The notes: a model not told the origin generated them from the sequence alone. Positions 5,555 through 13,877 are shown, counted from the first letter of the stretch. The stretch is DNA of 16,507 bases from JAYFNU01 sp964460755 (GCA_964460755.1 CAYWQL010000029.1:1-16507), one strand, 5' to 3'. Program-made: numbers and translations.

Positions 5555-8554
5555 TTATTCGTTCGCCTTCATTGACTCGACGATATCAATGCTTTTAAGC
5601 TTTTTGAGCATTATCATATCGACAACGAAGGTGAAAAAGAAGGTGACGAGTGCGGCGAAAAGAAAGCTTTGGGGGTATATGCTTCGTCCGAACATAACCG
5701 CGTCGACCTCGGCGGTTTTTACGACGAAGGAATGAAGCCACACGCCGAAGCCGAAGCCGACGAGGGTTCCTATAACGCATAATATGTTCGTTTCTCGGTA
5801 GATATAGGACGCGACCTCCCGCTCGTGGAAGCCAAGCACCTTTATGGTCGCTAACTCCTTTGTGCGCTCGCAAATGTTGATGTTGATGAGGTTATACAGC
5901 ACTATAACGGCGAGAATGCCCGCCGAAATGATGAGGACAACGACGATATAGTCGATGTTCTTGACGGTGTTGCCGAAGCTTTCTCGAATGGTTTGCGAGA
6001 ACTGAAGAAGAAGAATGTCGTCGCTCTTTAGAACGGTCTTTGATATTTCGTCGCGCGCCGAGGGGCTTTCGTCGGCGATGCGCACGAGAATCAGCTTATA
6101 ATCGGGCGGTGCGCCAAAGGAATTTTCATAGTTTTTCGCGCTCATAAAGACGTAGCTTGTGACGTAATTCTCCGATATGCCGCTCACGGTAAATTCGTTC
6201 GATTGCCCGTCGTTTGTTTTTATGCTTACTCGGTCGCCAACCTTAATGCCGAGGGTGTCGCATAGCTTTTCGGTCAGTACGACCGAGCTTTCATTGAAGG
6301 GAATATCCTCGCCGCTGATACGTTCGCGCAAGTTGAGATGTTCTTTTAATTCGTTCGTTATTCTCGGCGCTTGAAGCGTGACTTTTTCGGTGGCGCCGCC
6401 AAAGCTGACCGAAGCGGTCTCGGAATGTATGACGGCGTAGCTTAAAACGGTGTTTTTGTCCGAAAGAAAGTCGCCGATTATTCCTTCGCTTTCGGGCGCG
6501 GCGTCGTCCTTCAGATAAATAGAAAGATTGTATTTATATATCTCTCCGAACTGCTTGTCGACAATGTCGTGAATGGAATCGCGAAGTCCGAAGCCCGTTA
6601 CGAGAAGGGCACAGCAGCCCGCTATGCCGATGACCGTCATATAAAAACGCTTCTTGTATCGGAAGATATTTCGCGCCGTAACCTTGTGTATAAAGCTTAA
6701 GCGCTTCCATATGAAGGTTATTCGCTCGAGGAGCACCCTCTTTCCCGCCTTTGGAGCACGGGCAAGCATAAGGCTCGCGGGCTTTTCCGAAAGCTGACCA
6801 AGACATGCGAAAAGGGTCGCCGCGGTCGTACAGAATATCGCTATAAGTGAGATAACAACGGCGTATTTCCACCAAAATATAGTTTCCGTTTTCGGAAGAG
6901 TGAACATCATCGAATAGGCGTTGCTTATAACGGCGGGAAGAAGCTTCATTCCGAGCAGAATCCCAAACGCGCTTCCGAGAAGGCTTGCAAGCACGCTGTA
7001 GCCGACGTAGTAGAAGGCTATCGCGCCGTTGGTATAGCCCAAAGCCTTGAGAGTTCCGATTTGAGCCCGTTCCTCCTCGACCATACGCGTCATTGTCGTC
7101 AGCGCGACGAGGGCTGCGACGAAGAAGAAGAATATCGGGAAGACCTTAGCGATAGCTCCGATTTTCTCGGAATTGCTTTTGTAGCTGTTGTAGCCGACGG
7201 TGTCCTCGCGGCTAAAAAGAAACCATTCGGGAACTTCAATGTCGTCGATTTCCTTTTGGGCGTCTTCGATTTTTTCAAAAGCGTCGGCAAGCTTTTCGTC
7301 CGCTGTTGCCTTGGCGTCGCTGTATTTTCTTTCCGCCTTTTCAAGCTCGGTTTGAGCGTTGGGAATATCAATGTTTTGAGCGACATTCAGCGTGTCCCAC
7401 GCGGAGGCGATTGCGGCCTTCCCCGCGTTAATTTTGTTGAGCGATTCCATTTCAACGGCGTCGATTTGGGCGGCGTTCGCGCTATAAGTCGCCGCGTCGA
7501 TTAGCCCTGCGCCATATGCGGCGTCGTTATTTGCGCGCTGTGCGGCGATGTTTGCACTCAGCTCGCCTTCAGATGCGCTGAGCGCGGCGGTATTGTCGTT
7601 AAGAGAATTTGCCGTGTGAAGTATGTCAAGCTTTGCCTGTTCAAGGTCGGCGTAGCCGTCGTTTAGCTTTCGCCTTGCGTCGGCAAGCTCCTTGTCGGCG
7701 TCGGATTTTGCTTCGTCATAATCCCGCCTTGCATCGTCGAGCTTTTCGGTGGCTTCGCTTACGATTTCGCTGCGGCGAACTACCGAGCGCTCTTGTCCGA
7801 CCGTTTCAAGAAGGGCTGTTTTGTCGTTGACAAGCGAAAGATATTCCTCGCCGAATGAGTCGAGAGATTTCGCGCCGCTCAGGGTGACGAAAATGTCGGT
7901 ATACACGTCGAGAGAATAGCACTCGGGAAAGACAAACATAATGAGCGATATCTTGCCTGTGCCGACGGTCGACGGCTCGCTTTCCATAGAAATATAGTAA
8001 GGGGAATTGACAACACCGACAGCGGTAAGCGACGAAAATTTATAGGTGTCCGCAAGCTTGTCATAATCCTTGTTGTCGCTCGAAATGGTATAAGTCTTGC
8101 CCAGTCCGTGCTCGTTCATATAGCCGTTCGGTATACAAATAAGACATTCGCCGCTGTTTTGGGGCATACGTCCTTCAACAAGCTCAAAGCCGTTAATAAG
8201 GGCGTTAGAGCCGTTTAAGTTAATGGGCATACCGTAAATTCGTGTGACCAAGCTTCCGTCGGAGTTTTGCATAGTCACGTCGGTTACCCGCGCGCCCATA
8301 GCGTTTTCGACATAGTCGAGGTTTTTAAGGGCGGCGACGTCGTCGTCGGTGAGCCCAAGGGAGCCCTTTATGTCGACATCAAACATATTTTTGTCGTCAT
8401 AGTATTTGTCGGCGGTGTACTGCATATCGGGGGTCGTCGCAAGAAGCCCGCCGAGAAAGCCGACGCCGATAGCGCTGATTGTAAGAATAGAAATAAACCG
8501 TGCACGGGTTTTTCTAACCCCCTGAAGAATCAGCTTGAGATAGGTCTTCTTCAT
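5555..8554 (-). CDS. Large ABC transporter permease with two FtsX domains and a coiled coil
   Basis: This 999-residue membrane protein is the permease partner of the adjacent MacB/LolD-type ATPase. A first transmembrane helix (about 19-38) is followed by a long extracytoplasmic region. A heptad-rich, Ala/Asp/Glu/Lys-rich coiled coil lies at about 260-445. The first FtsX domain (about 463-600) contains EEERAQIGTLKALGYT. A second transmembrane segment and MacB_PCD-like extracytoplasmic domain precede the C-terminal FtsX domain (about 855-990), which contains ERTKELATIKVLGF. This layout is common in Clostridia; substrates are mostly unknown, with lipids, peptides or envelope stress signals as candidates. 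A TTG start at 8578 would overlap the ATPase gene; ATG 8554, four bases after the ATPase stop with a weak GAGTGG upstream, is preferred. Confidence 0.9.
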   Translation of the reverse strand: MKKTYLKLILQGVRKTRARFISILTISAIGVGFLGGLLATTPDMQYTADKYYDDKNMFDVDIKGSLGLTDDDVAALKNLDYVENAMGARVTDVTMQNSDGSLVTRIYGMPINLNGSNALINGFELVEGRMPQNSGECLICIPNGYMNEHGLGKTYTISSDNKDYDKLADTYKFSSLTAVGVVNSPYYISMESEPSTVGTGKISLIMFVFPECYSLDVYTDIFVTLSGAKSLDSFGEEYLSLVNDKTALLETVGQERSVVRRSEIVSEATEKLDDARRDYDEAKSDADKELADARRKLNDGYADLEQAKLDILHTANSLNDNTAALSASEGELSANIAAQRANNDAAYGAGLIDAATYSANAAQIDAVEMESLNKINAGKAAIASAWDTLNVAQNIDIPNAQTELEKAERKYSDAKATADEKLADAFEKIEDAQKEIDDIEVPEWFLFSREDTVGYNSYKSNSEKIGAIAKVFPIFFFFVAALVALTTMTRMVEEERAQIGTLKALGYTNGAIAFYYVGYSVLASLLGSAFGILLGMKLLPAVISNAYSMMFTLPKTETIFWWKYAVVISLIAIFCTTAATLFACLGQLSEKPASLMLARAPKAGKRVLLERITFIWKRLSFIHKVTARNIFRYKKRFYMTVIGIAGCCALLVTGFGLRDSIHDIVDKQFGEIYKYNLSIYLKDDAAPESEGIIGDFLSDKNTVLSYAVIHSETASVSFGGATEKVTLQAPRITNELKEHLNLRERISGEDIPFNESSVVLTEKLCDTLGIKVGDRVSIKTNDGQSNEFTVSGISENYVTSYVFMSAKNYENSFGAPPDYKLILVRIADESPSARDEISKTVLKSDDILLLQFSQTIRESFGNTVKNIDYIVVVLIISAGILAVIVLYNLININICERTKELATIKVLGFHEREVASYIYRETNILCVIGTLVGFGFGVWLHSFVVKTAEVDAVMFGRSIYPQSFLFAALVTFFFTFVVDMIMLKKLKSIDIVESMKANE

Positions 8555-8558
8555 AACG

Positions 8559-9260
8559 CTACCACTCGATGCTTTCAACAGGGCTTGGATGCTCGTTAAG
8601 TATAACGTCGCTTACCTGTCCGTTTTTGATTTTTATGACCCTGTCCGCCATGGCGGTTAGGGCGCTGTTGTGGGTGATGACGATAACCGTTTTGCCCGTT
8701 TTGCGGCAGGTGTCCTGTAAAAGCTTTAGTATGGTTTTTCCGGTGTTGTAGTCGAGCGCGCCTGTCGGCTCGTCGCAAAGAAGCAGCTTCGGGTTTTTCG
8801 CAAGCGCACGCGCGATAGAAACCCTTTGCTGTTCGCCGCCGGAGAGCTGGGCCGGAAAGTTTGATTCGCGGTCGGAAAGCCCGACAAGCTCAAGAGTTTT
8901 CGCCGCGTCAAGAGGCTCGCGGCATATTTCCGAGGCAAGCTCGACGTTTTCGAGCGCCGTAAGATTGCCCACAAGGTTATAGAATTGAAACACAAAGCCG
9001 ACGTCATACCGTCGATAGTCGGTAAGCTGTTTTTTTGAAAGGGAGCTTATCTTGACCCCGTCGAGAAAAATTTCGCCCTCGTCACAGGTGTCCATACCGC
9101 CTAAAATATTCAGAAGGGTCGTTTTGCCCGCGCCGCTTGGTCCGACGACCACGCAAAACTCCCCCTTGTTGACCGAGAAGGTTATGTGGTCCGCGGCGGC
9201 AACCGTGTGCTCTCCCATCTTATAAAATTTGCATACGTCCTTGAAGCTTATGTAATCCAT
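8559..9260 (-). CDS. ABC transporter ATP-binding protein, MacB/LolD type
   Basis: This 233-residue cytoplasmic ATPase energises the following FtsX permease. Motifs are Walker A GPSGAGKTT (40-48), Q-loop Gln92 in FQF, signature LSGGEQQR (139-146), Walker B LLLCDEPTGALD (159-170) and H-loop His197. The PTGALD D-loop and the FQFYNL block place it in the LolD/MacB/FtsE group that works by mechanotransmission rather than transport through a pore. The ATG at 9260 follows a modest GGTGA site. The spacing to the permease gene is four bases, so the two are co-translated. No two-component system flanks it, unlike many bacitracin-type relatives. Confidence 0.92.
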   Translation of the reverse strand: MDYISFKDVCKFYKMGEHTVAAADHITFSVNKGEFCVVVGPSGAGKTTLLNILGGMDTCDEGEIFLDGVKISSLSKKQLTDYRRYDVGFVFQFYNLVGNLTALENVELASEICREPLDAAKTLELVGLSDRESNFPAQLSGGEQQRVSIARALAKNPKLLLCDEPTGALDYNTGKTILKLLQDTCRKTGKTVIVITHNSALTAMADRVIKIKNGQVSDVILNEHPSPVESIEW

Positions 9261-9292
9261 AGCATATCACCGTTTCGCTTTTATTCGTTAAT

Positions 9293-9321
9293 ATTCTATC
9301 ACATTCGACAGGTGTAATAAA
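9293..9321 (-). promoter_or_regulatory. Candidate promoter of the ABC ATPase-permease operon
   Basis: On the minus strand TGATAGAAT gives a TGn-extended -10 (TAGAAT at 9293-9298). The -35 position 17 bp upstream reads TTTATT, a poor match, so this promoter may depend on the extended -10 or on an activator. The leader would be about 25 nt. Confidence 0.55.
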
Positions 9322-9322
9322 A

Positions 9323-9380
9323 CATATAAAATGTTAAAATTAAAACGGCAAAAGGCGGTGCGTGTTTGACATTTTATATG
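9323..9380. repeat. 12-bp perfect inverted repeat in a divergent control region
   Basis: CATATAAAATGT (9323-9334) and ACATTTTATATG (9369-9380) are exact reverse complements separated by 34 bp. The left arm lies just upstream of the -35 of the leftward promoter. The right arm overlaps the -35 of the rightward promoter. The left arm with its flanks also has an internal dyad, AACAT-5 nt-ATGTT. Placement suggests operators for a shared regulator; the regulator is not identified. Confidence 0.65.
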
Positions 9381-9394
9381 GGGTAGAATATACT
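9366..9394 (+). promoter_or_regulatory. Strong sigma-A promoter of the 9432 gene
   Basis: TTGACA (9366-9371) and TATACT (9389-9394) are spaced by exactly 17 bp, a near-consensus promoter. Initiation near 9401 leaves only about seven bases before the ATG at 9408, which supports ATG 9432 as the real start. The -35 is inside the right arm of the inverted repeat, so a bound factor there would repress. Confidence 0.88.
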
Positions 9395-9431
9395 TTAACG
9401 TACAATTATGATTGAAAAGAGGCGCGGGTTT

Positions 9432-9890
9432 ATGGCGAAAAGCAAATATGCGAACAAAGGGCTCGCGGCGCGTTTTGCGCTCGTCCTTTTTGCCTGCGCG
9501 CTTCTTCTTACGGCGGCGCTTATGCTTGCGGGCGTCCGCTTGAAGCCGATTGACGTTTCAAGCTGCAAAAAGCCGCTCGACACGCTTTCTTTTGGCGTCG
9601 ATAAGTTTGAAAACGAGGGAACCGTGCTCGTTTCGGGTTGGGCGTTTGACAGTGCGAGAAATTACGACAGCTTTTGCACGGTTGCGGTTATTAAGGATAC
9701 GGCTACGGGGAAATACTACGAAATTCCCACAGCGACGAGAACTGCCGAAAGCGACGGCGACGACGAGCTGCCGACAGGCTTTTTTGCTCGGGGACTTTCT
9801 CTTTTTAATCGAGTCGGAGAGGGCGAGCTCTTTTTAATATATTCCGACGGCTTGAATCGATACCTTATTGACACCGATTTGACCGCTTGA
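9432..9890 (+). CDS. Small membrane-anchored extracytoplasmic protein, function unknown
   Basis: This 152-residue protein has a short basic N-terminus, one hydrophobic helix at about 10-34 (signal anchor or uncleaved signal peptide, no lipobox Cys) and a globular, beta-rich exported part. The exported part has a GWAFDS motif near residue 67, then VAVIKDTATGKYYEIP and a GFFARGLSLF stretch. The GWAF plus beta-strand pattern recalls small domains found beside surface-polysaccharide membrane enzymes, but I cannot name a family. ATG 9432 is nine bases after AGAGG and sits well within the transcript; ATG 9408 is too close to the predicted start of transcription. The next gene begins 11 bases after its stop, so the two likely form a pair. 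Confidence 0.75.
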   Translation: MAKSKYANKGLAARFALVLFACALLLTAALMLAGVRLKPIDVSSCKKPLDTLSFGVDKFENEGTVLVSGWAFDSARNYDSFCTVAVIKDTATGKYYEIPTATRTAESDGDDELPTGFFARGLSLFNRVGEGELFLIYSDGLNRYLIDTDLTA

Positions 9891-9901
9891 CGAGGAACGA
9901 T

Positions 9902-11293
9902 ATGAAAGATAAAAATAAAGCGACCTTAAAAAAGCTTTTGTCCTCGCGTGTGACGCGGTGCTTTGTTGTGTTTGCGTTTTTTGCGCTCGTGTATTGTATG
10001 CTTGAGCCCTTTCCCGTCGGCGACGACACGTGGTTTGCTTCACAGGGCGCAATGGGCTTTTCGCAGTTCGCTGCGTTTCGTTACTACAACTGGAGCTCGC
10101 GCAACATAATTGAGGCGGCGCTTCTTTTTTTCGCAACTCACAGCTCGATTATCGCCCGCGTTTTTACCGCGGCGGTCTTGACCCTTTTGGCGGCAGTCCT
10201 TTTCCGTATGTTCACAAGCAAAACTGACAAGGGCGCCATATTTGTCTGCGCGATTATTCCGGTGTTTGCCGCCTTTGACGCACACGCGGTCGACAGATAT
10301 TTCAGTCTTTTGACCCAAACGGGTTTTATGGCGACTACACTTAATTATCTGTATCCGCTCGCCTTCGGCGTGGTGGCGTTGTACCCGCTTAAAAAGCTGA
10401 GCGACGGGGAAAAAATCTGCTGGTACGATTGGATAATATGCCCCCTGTGCCTTGTTTTTGCGGCTAATCAAGAGCAGATGTGCTGTGTGCTTTTGGCGAG
10501 TTATATTTTGTTCGGTATTAATTTTCTCATTGAAAAGAAGCTTCACCTAATTGTGATTTTGCAGACGGCTTTGTCCTTGGCAAGTCTTGTTTTTATTCTG
10601 ACCTGCCCCGGCAACAGCTCGAGACTTCTTCAGGAAACCCTTACGTGGAACGCTCGTTTTTCGTTTTTTGATTTCTCAAAGAAGCTTGATATAGGCGTTT
10701 CGGGCGCGCTTGATTATTTCCTGCAGACCAATCTTTTGCTTATACTTCTTTCGATATTGCTTGCGGTTCTGATATTTAAGAAATATAACGACGTTTTTTC
10801 AAGGACAGTTGCCCTTGTGCCGCTTTGCGTTTCGCTTGCGTTCGGCCCCTTTTCCTCGCTTCTTGACGAGCTTTTCGGAGGGCTTACGACGTCGTTCGCT
10901 AAGGCGGGGATTGAATACGGCTGGCTTGGTCTGACGGGAGAACCCGCCCTTGCGCCCCCGTTCAAGTTTTTTGTCGGCTGCGTGGCGGTGGTTGCGGTCG
11001 CGGTTTGCCTGTATCTTGCCTTCGGCCATCGAAAAAAAACGCTCGTTATGCTTTTGATTTTCGGTATGGGCTTGGCGACAAGGGCAATGCTCGGCTTTTC
11101 GCCGACGGCGGTTATTTCCGGCACACGGACGGCGTTTTTCCTAATGGCGGCGCTTCTTGTGCTTTGCGTTTCGCTCTTTGACGAGATAGAGCTCGAGTGC
11201 GGCGACAGAACCGCGGGTCGGCTTCTTTGCGGCACGCTTGCGCTGGGGTGTCTTGCGTATATAACGATGTTAATTCCGACCCTTGGGGTGTAG
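9902..11293 (+). CDS. Polytopic membrane protein, GT-C/DUF6056/GtrII-like
   Basis: This 463-residue protein has roughly ten or more hydrophobic segments. After the first helix (about 20-33) comes an exported loop with the acidic pair Asp41-Asp42 in VGDDTWF, then WSSR (64-67) and Glu71. Acidic residues in the first exported loop are typical of lipid-phosphosugar-dependent GT-C glycosyltransferases. Later motifs TGFMATTLNYLYP, NQEQM and CPGNSSR resemble my memory of DUF6056 and GtrII-like proteins. A role in adding sugar to a surface polymer is therefore plausible but unproven. ATG 9902 follows GAGG (9892-9895) by six bases; the longer TTG start at 9887 overlaps the preceding gene and its own ribosome site, and is rejected. 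No clear terminator follows. Confidence 0.8.
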   Translation: MKDKNKATLKKLLSSRVTRCFVVFAFFALVYCMLEPFPVGDDTWFASQGAMGFSQFAAFRYYNWSSRNIIEAALLFFATHSSIIARVFTAAVLTLLAAVLFRMFTSKTDKGAIFVCAIIPVFAAFDAHAVDRYFSLLTQTGFMATTLNYLYPLAFGVVALYPLKKLSDGEKICWYDWIICPLCLVFAANQEQMCCVLLASYILFGINFLIEKKLHLIVILQTALSLASLVFILTCPGNSSRLLQETLTWNARFSFFDFSKKLDIGVSGALDYFLQTNLLLILLSILLAVLIFKKYNDVFSRTVALVPLCVSLAFGPFSSLLDELFGGLTTSFAKAGIEYGWLGLTGEPALAPPFKFFVGCVAVVAVAVCLYLAFGHRKKTLVMLLIFGMGLATRAMLGFSPTAVISGTRTAFFLMAALLVLCVSLFDEIELECGDRTAGRLLCGTLALGCLAYITMLIPTLGV

Positions 11294-11344
11294 GCTTAAA
11301 AAAGCGTATTGCGAAGCTGTCGTTTCGGACTCGCTTGAATATTT

Positions 11345-11367
11345 CTGTGACGCCAATAGAGTCACAG
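11345..11367. other. Short inverted repeat upstream of a GNAT gene
   Basis: CTGTGAC and GTCACAG are perfect 7-bp arms around nine bases. No T-run follows on either strand, so it is not an intrinsic terminator. It overlaps a weak candidate promoter (TTGAAT at 11335-11340, TAGAGT at 11357-11362, 16 bp apart) and could be an operator. Nothing else is seen in the 143-nt gap. Confidence 0.35.
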
Positions 11368-11436
11368 CGTAAAGGGTAGATGTAAAACAAATGATTCGCG
11401 GCGTGCCGGTTTTTAAAGAAAGTAGGGACGGCTTAA

Positions 11437-11889
11437 ATGGAAATTATCAGCTATTTTGAATCCGATGAGAAGAAATACTGGAAGGGCGAAATCGGAAAAA
11501 GCAAATGGGGCGCGGGAAAGCTGCTTTACCGTATGATATGCGAAAACACTTTTTTTGAGTTTTGCGGACAGCCGTCGGAAATACTGCTTCTTGTCGAGGG
11601 AAAAACGCTTGTTTCCTATTGCACCTTCGCCAAGCAGGACGAGATAAAGGATTTGTCCCTTTCCCCGTGGATAGGCTTTGTGTTTACCTTTCCAAAATTC
11701 AGAGGACACCGCTATGTAGGAAGACTTATCGAATACGCCGAGGACGCGGCGAGAAGGCGCGCAGACAAGCGAACATATATCTCGACGGGGCACAAAGGCT
11801 TATATGAACAATACGGATATACTTTTTTGAAAAGAATGAAAAACTATAACGGTCATAAAGAGCGTGTTTACTATAAAGATATCGTATAA
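11437..11889 (+). CDS. GNAT-family N-acetyltransferase
   Basis: This 150-residue cytoplasmic protein is predicted to transfer acetyl from acetyl-CoA to an amine of a small molecule or protein. The acetyl-CoA binding motif A is FRGHRYVGRLIEYAE near residues 88-102 (Arg89 and following), preceded by the beta strand IGFVFTF. A C-terminal GLYEQYGYTFLKRM block is the usual GNAT motif B. Length is normal for a single-domain GNAT. The substrate cannot be predicted. ATG 11437 is about nine bases after AGGG. It either uses a weak promoter in the preceding gap or is read through from the GT-C-like gene, and it ends before a clear terminator. Confidence 0.85.
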   Translation: MEIISYFESDEKKYWKGEIGKSKWGAGKLLYRMICENTFFEFCGQPSEILLLVEGKTLVSYCTFAKQDEIKDLSLSPWIGFVFTFPKFRGHRYVGRLIEYAEDAARRRADKRTYISTGHKGLYEQYGYTFLKRMKNYNGHKERVYYKDIV

Positions 11890-11915
11890 CTGTCTTCGCT
11901 TACTCGAGAAAATGC

Positions 11916-11944
11916 GCGGCGGCCGAGAGGTCGTCGCTTTTTTA
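11916..11944 (+). terminator. Intrinsic terminator after the GNAT gene
   Basis: A nine-pair stem, GCGGCGGCC with GGTCGTCGC including two G-T pairs, has loop GAGA and is followed by seven T. Confidence 0.88.
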
Positions 11945-11966
11945 TATTTTGTTTATTCTTTTTTTA

Positions 11967-11995
11967 TTGTTTTGCCCGTTTATCAATGCTATCAT
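11967..11995 (+). promoter_or_regulatory. Promoter of the GH3 gene
   Basis: TTGTTT (11967-11972) and TATCAT (11990-11995) are 17 bp apart, and TGC precedes the -10, giving an extended -10. The leader would be about 26 nt. It lies directly after the GNAT terminator, so the GH3 gene is an independent unit. Confidence 0.7.
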
Positions 11996-12027
11996 TTTTG
12001 TAACAAATATGACAGAGAGGCCCGCAT

Positions 12028-13848
12028 ATGAAAAAGCTCGTATGTTTAACGCTTGCCCTTTTGGTTATGCTCTCGGCGGCGTCCTGCAAAGAAAAGCCGC
12101 AGGCGAACGAAGGCGTTTCGCCACAGCAGACGGCAAAATATCAACAATACGCCGCAATGACCGCCGACGAAATAGTTGCGTCGCTCACCCTTGAACAAAA
12201 GGCGGCGCAGATGGTTCAGCCCGCGGTTTATGCGGTAACGCCCGAACAGATGCGGCAGAACTGCTACGGCAGTATACTTTCGAAGCTCAACACAAACGAT
12301 TATTTGCAGTGGCAGGAAACGGTCGATTATTTTCAAAACTGCGCGATTAAATCCGAAGCGGGCGTTCCCTATCTTTTTGGGCAGGACGACGTCCACGGCG
12401 TGAACTATTGCGCGGGCGCGGTTATTTTCCCGCACAACATCGGAATCGGCGCGGCGAACGACCCCGAGCTTACCTATCAAATGGGGCGCGCGACCGCCGA
12501 CGAAGCGCGACTTTGCCATATGCTTTGGACCTTTTCCCCCTGCGTCGCCCAGTCGGCGGACCCAAGGTGGGGAAGAACCTATGAAAGCTACGGCTCCGAC
12601 CTTGAAATAATCAAAGAACTGAGCTCAGAATACACGGCGGGACTTGTCGACGGCGGGCTTGTCGCGTGTGCGAAGCACTTTTTTGCCGACGGCAACGCCG
12701 AATTTGGCACGGGCGAAAACTCCGACGTATCTCGTCTTATCGACCGCGGCGACGCGGTGCTGACCGACGAGGAAATAGCCGAGCTTCTTGAGGTTTACAA
12801 AGCGCAGATTGACGCTGGCGTCCAGACGATTATGATATCTCATTCGTCGATTAACGGGGTTAAGATGCACGAAAACGCGAAATATATCCAGTATCTTAAA
12901 AACGAAATGGGCTTCAAAGGGTTTATAGTAAGCGATTGGAACTCGGTTCAAAACACCTCCGCTGACACATACGACAAGCAGGTTATCAATGCCGTAAACG
13001 CGGGCATTGATATGCTTATGGAGGTCGAAACCTACGACGAGGCGATGTCGATTATCGTGTCCGCTGTGAAAAGCGGGGATATTTCGCAAGAACGCGTCGA
13101 CGATGCGGTAAGACGCATTATTCAAGTTAAGCTCGACGAGGGAATTTTCATTGACCCTCTTTGCGAAAACTTGACGACCATAAAGAATGAAACGGGAAGC
13201 GATGAATACCGACAGCTTGCGCAGACGCTTGTAGAAAAGAGCCTTGTCTTGTTAAAGAACGACAACAGCGTGCTCCCTCTTAAATCAGGCGCAAGCATTT
13301 ATATCACAGGGCCTGCCGCCGACAACGCTGTCGCGCAGTGCGGCGGATGGACGATGGATTGGAACGCAAGCACGATTAAAAATATTCCCGGCGCAAAAAC
13401 TCTTCTTAGCGGCTTTAAAGAGGTCGCCGCCAAGAACAACATAACCGTCATTACCGACAAGGAGCAGGCAAAGGACGCGGACGTCGTAATTATCGCGCTC
13501 GGCGAGCAGTCCTACGCCGAATGGAACGGCGACACAGAGGATTTAAAGCTTTGCGGTGCGCTTGGGCTTGAGGGCAACAAACAGGTGATAGATGAGGCGA
13601 AAAGCCTTGGAAAGCCTGTCGTTGCCTGTATCGTGGCGGGGCGCAACGTCATAATAGACGAGTATTATAACGATTGGGACGCTGTCGTGATGTGTTATCT
13701 TCCCGGCTCGGAGGGGCAAGGCGTAGCGAATGTGCTTTGCGGCAACGCCGAGTTTTCGGGGAAGCTTCCGTCACCGTGGTATAGCTCGACCGACCAAATC
13801 GGCACACAAAGCTGCTGGCTCGAAAAGGGCTTTGGCTTAACATATTAA
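12028..13848 (+). CDS. Lipoprotein glycoside hydrolase family 3 (beta-glucosidase type)
   Basis: This 606-residue predicted exo-acting glycosidase would be anchored outside the membrane. A hydrophobic leader ends in AASC, with Cys20 the likely lipidated residue. The N-terminal TIM-barrel domain has QDDVHGVN (119-126) and KHFFADGN (216-223). The catalytic nucleophile is most likely Asp303 in VSDWN. The C-terminal alpha/beta sandwich starts near residue 400; Glu498 in YAEWNGD matches the acid/base position of barley ExoI-like enzymes as I recall it. Two-domain layout without an FnIII tail fits beta-D-glucan glucohydrolase or cellodextrinase types. Likely substrates are beta-glucans or cello- or laminari-oligosaccharides; specificity is not resolved. 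ATG 12028 is seven bases after AGAGG. No transporter or other glycosidase is adjacent. Confidence 0.92.
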   Translation: MKKLVCLTLALLVMLSAASCKEKPQANEGVSPQQTAKYQQYAAMTADEIVASLTLEQKAAQMVQPAVYAVTPEQMRQNCYGSILSKLNTNDYLQWQETVDYFQNCAIKSEAGVPYLFGQDDVHGVNYCAGAVIFPHNIGIGAANDPELTYQMGRATADEARLCHMLWTFSPCVAQSADPRWGRTYESYGSDLEIIKELSSEYTAGLVDGGLVACAKHFFADGNAEFGTGENSDVSRLIDRGDAVLTDEEIAELLEVYKAQIDAGVQTIMISHSSINGVKMHENAKYIQYLKNEMGFKGFIVSDWNSVQNTSADTYDKQVINAVNAGIDMLMEVETYDEAMSIIVSAVKSGDISQERVDDAVRRIIQVKLDEGIFIDPLCENLTTIKNETGSDEYRQLAQTLVEKSLVLLKNDNSVLPLKSGASIYITGPAADNAVAQCGGWTMDWNASTIKNIPGAKTLLSGFKEVAAKNNITVITDKEQAKDADVVIIALGEQSYAEWNGDTEDLKLCGALGLEGNKQVIDEAKSLGKPVVACIVAGRNVIIDEYYNDWDAVVMCYLPGSEGQGVANVLCGNAEFSGKLPSPWYSSTDQIGTQSCWLEKGFGLTY

Positions 13849-13862
13849 CCCTCCTCCACAGA

Positions 13863-13876
13863 TATTCCGCGGAATA
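13863..13876. other. 14-bp perfect palindrome after the GH3 gene
   Basis: TATTCCGCGGAATA is fully self-complementary and lies between the GH3 stop and its terminator. It may fold into a short stem in the transcript or be a protein-binding site; no downstream start codon is close enough to make an operator role clear. Confidence 0.35.
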
Positions 13877-13877
13877 G

